Shown here: in pieces, positions 60,817-64,000 of the stretch
How positions within the stretch are numbered: the first letter of the stretch is position 1
How the letters are laid out: the number at the start of each line of letters is the position of its first letter
NCBI RefSeq assembly: GCF_900104965.1
Contig: NZ_LT629757.1
Coordinates: 3,224,001 to 3,288,000 of the forward strand
Direction: 5' to 3'
Origin: Nocardioides scoriae
GTDB taxonomy: Bacteria; Actinomycetota; Actinomycetes; Propionibacteriales; Nocardioidaceae
DNA length: 64,000 bases
Program-made: the position numbers and the translations under genes
The notes under the pieces: generated by a model
The model's input: only the letters and a program-made list of their open reading frames with translations
What the model was told of the DNA's origin: nothing
Database searches by the model: none

Positions 60817-60846
60817 TACCGACCGGTTCTACCAGCCAGTAACATA
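60817..60846 (-). promoter_or_regulatory. Acyl-CoA dehydrogenase promoter with direct repeats
   Basis: TATGTT (minus strand, 60841-60846) is a likely -10. Just downstream are TACCGACCGG (60817-60826) and TACCAGCCAG (60830-60839), a 13-bp-period repeat in plus-strand reading. This placement fits a repressor site, perhaps TetR-type, but the regulator is unknown. Confidence 0.45.
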
Positions 60847-60904
60847 AGTATCCGCCGCGCCGACGCTCCGCGCAAGCGAACCGCCCAGATGGCGCGTGGC
60901 GGAC

Positions 60905-60928
60905 TTTCGCCCTGCCCGCAGGGCGAAA
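60905..60928. repeat. 24-bp palindrome with TTTC...GAAA ends
   Basis: TTTCGCCCTGC (60905-60915) and GCAGGGCGAAA (60918-60928) are perfectly inverted around 2 nt, in the divergent gap between the acyl-CoA dehydrogenase and Rrf2 genes. Confidence 0.75.
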
Positions 60929-61007
60929 CCCGCCCGCGGAGGGGTCCGGAAGCGTCCGCGGACAAGGACGACCAACTCGATCAGCTCGGCCAAGACGATC
61001 GATCTGC

Positions 61008-61013
61008 CAAACT
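61008..61013 (+). promoter_or_regulatory. -10 hexamer CAAACT of the Rrf2 gene
   Basis: CAAACT ends 6 nt before the ATG at 61020. Confidence 0.4.
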
Positions 61014-61019
61014 TGGGCC

Positions 61020-61478
61020 ATGCGCGTCTCCGCCAAAGCCGACTACGCCCTCCGGGCGCTCATCGAGATCGCCCACCGTGACGACAGCCGGCCCGTCAGC
61101 GCGGAGGAGCTGGGCAAGCTGCAGGAGATCCCCCACGGGTTCCTGCAGGCCATCCTCGCCGACATGCGCCGGGCCGGCCTGGTCGTCAGCCAGCGGGGCC
61201 AGTCGGGTGGCTGGCGGCTCGCCGGCCGGTCCGCCGACATCACCGTGGCCGACGTGATCCGGGCCGTCGACGGCCCGCTGGTCAGCGTCTACGGCCTGCG
61301 GCCCGAGGCGGTCTCCTACAACGAGTCGGCGCAGATCCTCCAGCACGTCTGGATCGCGGCCCGCAGCGCGCTGCGCGACGTGTTCGAGAACGTCACCATC
61401 GAGGCGCTCGCCGCGCGGTCGCTGCCCGACGAGGTCGAGGTCCGCACCCGCGACGAGGACGCCTGGCAGCCGCACTGA
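61020..61478 (+). CDS. Rrf2-family transcriptional regulator without cysteines
   Basis: A 152-residue Rrf2 protein: MRVSAKADYALRALIEIA start, helix-turn-helix with the family helix IPHGFLQAILADMRRAGLV and wing SQRGQSGGWRLA. It has no cysteine at all, so it cannot hold an Fe-S cluster in the way IscR or NsrR do. It is divergent from an acyl-CoA dehydrogenase, which may be its target. Confidence 0.92.
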   Translation: MRVSAKADYALRALIEIAHRDDSRPVSAEELGKLQEIPHGFLQAILADMRRAGLVVSQRGQSGGWRLAGRSADITVADVIRAVDGPLVSVYGLRPEAVSYNESAQILQHVWIAARSALRDVFENVTIEALAARSLPDEVEVRTRDEDAWQPH

Positions 61479-61553
61479 GCCGGCTCGCAGACCTGCGGGC
61501 GGGCCGCTGACGCGGCTTCACCCCGTGTTCACGCGGGGGTCGTCGCGCCCGTC

Positions 61554-61559
61554 CACCCT
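61554..61559 (+). promoter_or_regulatory. -10 hexamer CACCCT of the gene at 61566
   Basis: CACCCT ends 6 nt before the ATG at 61566. Confidence 0.4.
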
Positions 61560-61565
61560 GGGTGC

Positions 61566-62654
61566 ATGTCTCGACGCACCCTGATCTGGCACATCGGGCT
61601 CCCGCAGGCCGCCCGGCTCGTGCTGCCGGCCAACCTCGACCACCACGCCGACGCGCTCGCCGCGGCCGGCCTGCCGGTGGTCGCGGACGCCGAGGAGGCG
61701 GCGCACGCCACCCACGAGCTGCTGCGCACCCACCGCGACGCCGACCTGCGTCGCCGCGACGTCGAGGGCCGCTGGGCGCGGATCTGCGACCGGGTCTGGG
61801 CCCACCGTGGCGTCTCGCTGCTGTCCACCCCCGACCTCGGGGTGGCCGACAAGGACCAGCTGCGGCTCGCGCTCGACCCGCTGATCGGCATCGAGGTCCA
61901 CCTCGTCGTCTCGCTCGACACCTTCTCGTCCCAGCTGTACGGCGCCTGGCTGGCCGAGCTCCGCGCCGGGCGCACCACCAGCTGGCAGAAGTACGCCGCC
62001 CGCGTCCTCGACCACGCCACCGGCGGCGAGCGCAGCCACCGCCAGGCCGAGGCGTTCTGGGCCGGTCACGAGCTGGCCTCGCTGCTCGCCCGCTGGGGCT
62101 GGACCTTCCACGCCGACCGGCTGCACGTCGTCGTCGACCCCGACCCGGCCGTCCAGTGGGAGGCCTTCCTCGACGTCGCCCGCGCCACGCCGCAGCTGCG
62201 GGCGGCGCTGCCCGCGCACGTCCCGGCGTACGCCGATCCCGCGGGCGTGGCCGTCCTGCGCACCGTCAACCGCCAGCTCGAGGCCCCGCTGGCCCGCGCG
62301 ACCTCCGACCTGCTCGCCGCCCCCGTGCGCCCCGGGACGGCCGCCGACCCCGAGCGGGCGATGATGCCCACGGTCGCCACGTCGGCCCTGGCCCCGCTCG
62401 TGGCCCGCTGGCGCACCGGGCTCGCCGCCGCCGGCCACGACGTCCGCGGCGACCTGTCGGCGCTGCTCGACGACGCCGACCCCACCCCGCTGCCGGGTCC
62501 CCGCGACCAGCTGGGCGTCACCGTCGACGCCCTCGGGGAGGCCCTCGCCGACAACTCCGCCCTGCGCCTGCGCGTCGCCGAGCTCGAGGCCGACAACGAC
62601 CGCCTCGACCGCAAGCGCCGCAAGTGGAAGCGCGCCGCCCGGGCCACCGCCTGA
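61566..62654 (+). CDS. Unrecognised protein with sulfotransferase-like start and C-terminal coiled coil
   Basis: The protein has 362 residues. The first residues (TLIWHIGLPQAARLVLPANL) recall the GLPRTGST phosphosulfate-loop region of sulfotransferase-like proteins but lack the usual Gly/Thr/Ser pattern. LIGIEVHLVVSLDTFSSQLYGAWLAEL and LHVVVDPD could be further core strands. The C-terminus (about 320-355) is a short coiled coil rich in Arg/Lys. No function is assigned. It is convergent with DUF2461, with a 42-bp repeat array in the gap. Confidence 0.7.
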   Translation: MSRRTLIWHIGLPQAARLVLPANLDHHADALAAAGLPVVADAEEAAHATHELLRTHRDADLRRRDVEGRWARICDRVWAHRGVSLLSTPDLGVADKDQLRLALDPLIGIEVHLVVSLDTFSSQLYGAWLAELRAGRTTSWQKYAARVLDHATGGERSHRQAEAFWAGHELASLLARWGWTFHADRLHVVVDPDPAVQWEAFLDVARATPQLRAALPAHVPAYADPAGVAVLRTVNRQLEAPLARATSDLLAAPVRPGTAADPERAMMPTVATSALAPLVARWRTGLAAAGHDVRGDLSALLDDADPTPLPGPRDQLGVTVDALGEALADNSALRLRVAELEADNDRLDRKRRKWKRAARATA

Positions 62655-62736
62655 CGCTCGGTCTCCGAGGAGGTCGCCCCCGCGAGGGGCGCGGACGGCT
62701 CGGTCCCCGAGGAGGTCGCCCTGGCGACCGTCTCGA

Positions 62737-62904
62737 GGGGCCCTTCGAGACAGGACTTCGTCCTTCCTCAGGGACCGAGGGGCCCTTCGAGACAGGACTT
62801 CGTCCTTCCTCAGGGACCGAGGGGCCCTTCGAGACAGGACTCCGTCCTTCCTCAGGGACCGGGGGCCCCTTCGAGACAGGACCTCGTCCTACCTCAGGGC
62901 CCGG
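62737..62904. repeat. Four tandem 42-bp repeats
   Basis: Units start at 62737, 62779, 62821 and 62863 (GGGGCCCTTCGAGACAGGAC...). Each contains AGGAC-TTC-GTCCT-type mini-hairpins. Two shorter related blocks (CGGTC(T/C)CCGAGGAGGTCGCC) precede it at about 62659-62722. The array fills the gap between two convergent genes. Confidence 0.9.
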
Positions 62905-62914
62905 AGGGTCGGGC

Positions 62915-63592
62915 TCAGCTGCCGAGGGCTCCCAGGCGGGTGGTGAGCCAATCGATGAGGGGGCGCAGGCGGCGCCAGTCGTCGCGGACGTGCTCGAGCA
63001 GGTCCGGGGTGTGGATCCACGGCTCGAAGCCGTAGGGGCGACCCAGGGCGAGCGACTTGTGGCGCAGCAGCTCCAGGCGGGGGTGGTCGCGGTCGTAGCC
63101 GCGGGGGGTGGTCTTGAGCTTCTCGCCGTGCACCTCGAAGCCCTCGGCGACCAGGCCCCCGACGATCCGCTCCAGCTCGCGGCCGGAGTGGTCGACGTCG
63201 ATGGCGGTGCGGATCCGGGCCAGGTCGGGGCTGGAGGCGTGGTAGAAACCCGCCCCGACGCGCACGCCGGGCGCGCCGACCTGGACGTAGAAGCCGGTGG
63301 AGGGACCGGCCGCGACGAAGGCGCCCTGGTGGTCCTTGTAGGGCGTCTTGTCCTTGGAGAAGCGCACGTCGCGGTGGGGCCGGTAGACCTTCGCGGCGCC
63401 GAACTCCGGCGCGAGCGCCTCGGTGAGGGCCAGCATCGGCGCCCGGACCGCGGCGTCGTACACGTGGCGGTGCGCCTCCCAGTAGGAGCGCGTGTTGTCG
63501 AGCTCGAGGTCGTCGTAGAAGTCGAGCGCGGCCTCGGGGAAGCCGACCGGGACCGGCCCGGACGCAGCGGCGGGGGCGGGTGAGGGTGACAT
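62915..63592 (-). CDS. DUF2461-domain protein
   Basis: A 225-residue protein: VGFPEAALDFYDDLELDNTRSYWEAHR start, RFSKDKTPYKDHQGAF, GFYVQVGAPGVRVGAGFYH and KTTPRGYDRDHPRLELLRHKS, all typical of DUF2461 (TIGR02453). Function unknown. The start ATG shares its A with the last base of the CCA end of the tRNA-Gly gene directly upstream. Confidence 0.9.
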   Translation of the reverse strand: MSPSPAPAAASGPVPVGFPEAALDFYDDLELDNTRSYWEAHRHVYDAAVRAPMLALTEALAPEFGAAKVYRPHRDVRFSKDKTPYKDHQGAFVAAGPSTGFYVQVGAPGVRVGAGFYHASSPDLARIRTAIDVDHSGRELERIVGGLVAEGFEVHGEKLKTTPRGYDRDHPRLELLRHKSLALGRPYGFEPWIHTPDLLEHVRDDWRRLRPLIDWLTTRLGALGS

Positions 63593-63667
63593 GGAGCGGA
63601 TGACGAGACTCGAACTCGCGACATCGACCTTGGGAAGGTCGCGCTCTACCAACTGAGCTACATCCGC
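63592..63667 (-). tRNA. tRNA-Gly (anticodon CCC)
   Basis: A full cloverleaf of 76 nt on the minus strand: acceptor GCGGATG/CATCCGC, D arm GCTC/GAGC, anticodon stem CGACC/GGTCG with loop TTCCCAA (anticodon CCC), T arm GCGAG/CTCGT with loop TTCGAGT, discriminator T and an encoded CCA. The CCA runs into the ATG of the DUF2461 gene. Confidence 0.97.
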
Positions 63668-63675
63668 GTGGCGGT

Positions 63676-63689
63676 CCTCGCACGCGAGG
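63676..63689. terminator. Small hairpin upstream of the tRNA gene
   Basis: CCTCGC-AC-GCGAGG is a 6-bp stem between the partial SGNH hydrolase gene and the tRNA gene. It may weakly terminate the former. Confidence 0.35.
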
Positions 63690-63708
63690 GGAGCCGCCGC
63701 AGGGAAGG

Positions 63709-64000
63709 CTACCCGACCCGGTCGGCCGGGGTCAGCACCGGTGCGAGGGTGGGCCGGCGCGGGGCCAGGCCGTCGCCCGAGGAGCGGCCGGTCAGGCGTC
63801 GGTGCACCCACGGCACCAGGAACTCCCGCGTCCACGCGGCGTCCGCGCGCAGCTGCTCGCGCCGCGACAGCGACGGTGCCACGAACGGCTCCGGCGGCGG
63901 CATCGCGTGGCCCACGCCGAGGGCCGCGAGCACGGCCCGGGCGATGGCGTCGTGGCCGCGGGCGTTGAGGTGCATCCGGTCGGTGTCCATGAGCTCGGAG
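63709..64000 (-). CDS. SGNH/GDSL hydrolase, C-terminal part (partial)
   Basis: The frame runs off the right edge. It contains SELMDTDRMHLNARGHDAIA, the block V Asp-His motif of SGNH hydrolases, then helices and a Leu/Arg-rich tail (about 70 residues). The missing N-terminal part would carry the GDS motif. Likely an esterase or lipase. Confidence 0.75.
   Translation of the reverse strand, partial: SELMDTDRMHLNARGHDAIARAVLAALGVGHAMPPPEPFVAPSLSRREQLRADAAWTREFLVPWVHRRLTGRSSGDGLAPRRPTLAPVLTPADRVG

Noticed and set aside
62915-63835. N-terminally extended DUF2461 protein
   Set aside because: The frame stays open upstream of 63592, but the extension would be translated through the tRNA-Gly gene and has no similarity to the family.

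Overview
The window is very GC-rich, gene-dense actinobacterial chromosome. The host is most likely a Nocardioides-like member of the Nocardioidaceae. That is an inference from the GC-rich codon use, the many GTG and TTG starts, the frequent GTGA/ATGA start-stop overlaps, the mycothiol-type DinB/MDMPI proteins, an mprA-mprB-pepD locus, and many starts lying 6-8 nt after a (T/C)AnnnT -10 hexamer (leaderless transcripts). No rRNA, prophage, insertion sequence or CRISPR array was seen. One tRNA-Gly(CCC) lies near the right end.

Layout. 1-5180: end of a probable sugar ABC permease, a LacI regulator and araB-araD-araA (L-arabinose to xylulose-5-P). 5181-10974: an HtrA protease divergent from a response regulator, a Kup potassium transporter and a histidine kinase, bracketed by two inverted copies of a palindromic element. 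11130-15825: DedA, and convergent to it a four-gene overlapping envelope operon (YbhN-like flippase domain, GT4 glycosyltransferase, PIG-L deacetylase, PAP2 phosphatase). 15965-21131: aldo-keto reductase, lysyl-phosphatidylglycerol-synthase-like protein, MoxR ATPase and vWA partner. 21242-28789: HelD-type helicase, a 32-bp repeat array, then chorismate-using enzymes (PhzE-like fusion, amidotransferase, PabB) with a matrixin-type protease and an AHSA1 protein. 28981-35227: pepD, mprB, mprA, fructosamine kinase, an MDMPI-like protein and an ECF sigma factor with a C-terminal SnoaL-like domain. 35291-40352: low-MW tyrosine phosphatase, small membrane protein, GntR regulator, amidinotransferase/DDAH-like enzyme, HisC-like aminotransferase and glutathionyl-hydroquinone-reductase-like protein. 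40392-46245: MFS exporter with divergent double-MarR regulator, DUF2945, SRPBCC, EamA transporter, SDR and a membrane protein. 46528-50251: branched-chain 2-oxoacid dehydrogenase E1alpha, E1beta and E2. 50431-53936: self-regulated ribbon-helix-helix protein, DUF4097 protein, a 41-residue ORF and an ABC transporter. 53929-64000: proline-dehydrogenase-like protein, epimerase, GNAT/degenerate SDR/MDMPI operon, DUF6458, acyl-CoA dehydrogenase with divergent Rrf2 regulator, an unrecognised protein, DUF2461, tRNA-Gly and a partial SGNH hydrolase.

The most unusual content is non-coding: at least five kinds of short palindromic or tandem repeats. They are a ~85-bp element (2 copies), a 61-62-bp element with 20-bp inverted arms (3 copies, one inside a CDS), TTTC...GAAA palindromes (4), a 9-copy 32-bp inverted tandem array, and a 42-bp tandem array (4 copies) related to a repeat inserted in the E2 linker. 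There are also several readable promoter/operator architectures: 11-bp-period boxes at both HtrA loci, a palindrome filling the spacer of the ribbon-helix-helix promoter, and twin GntR operators.
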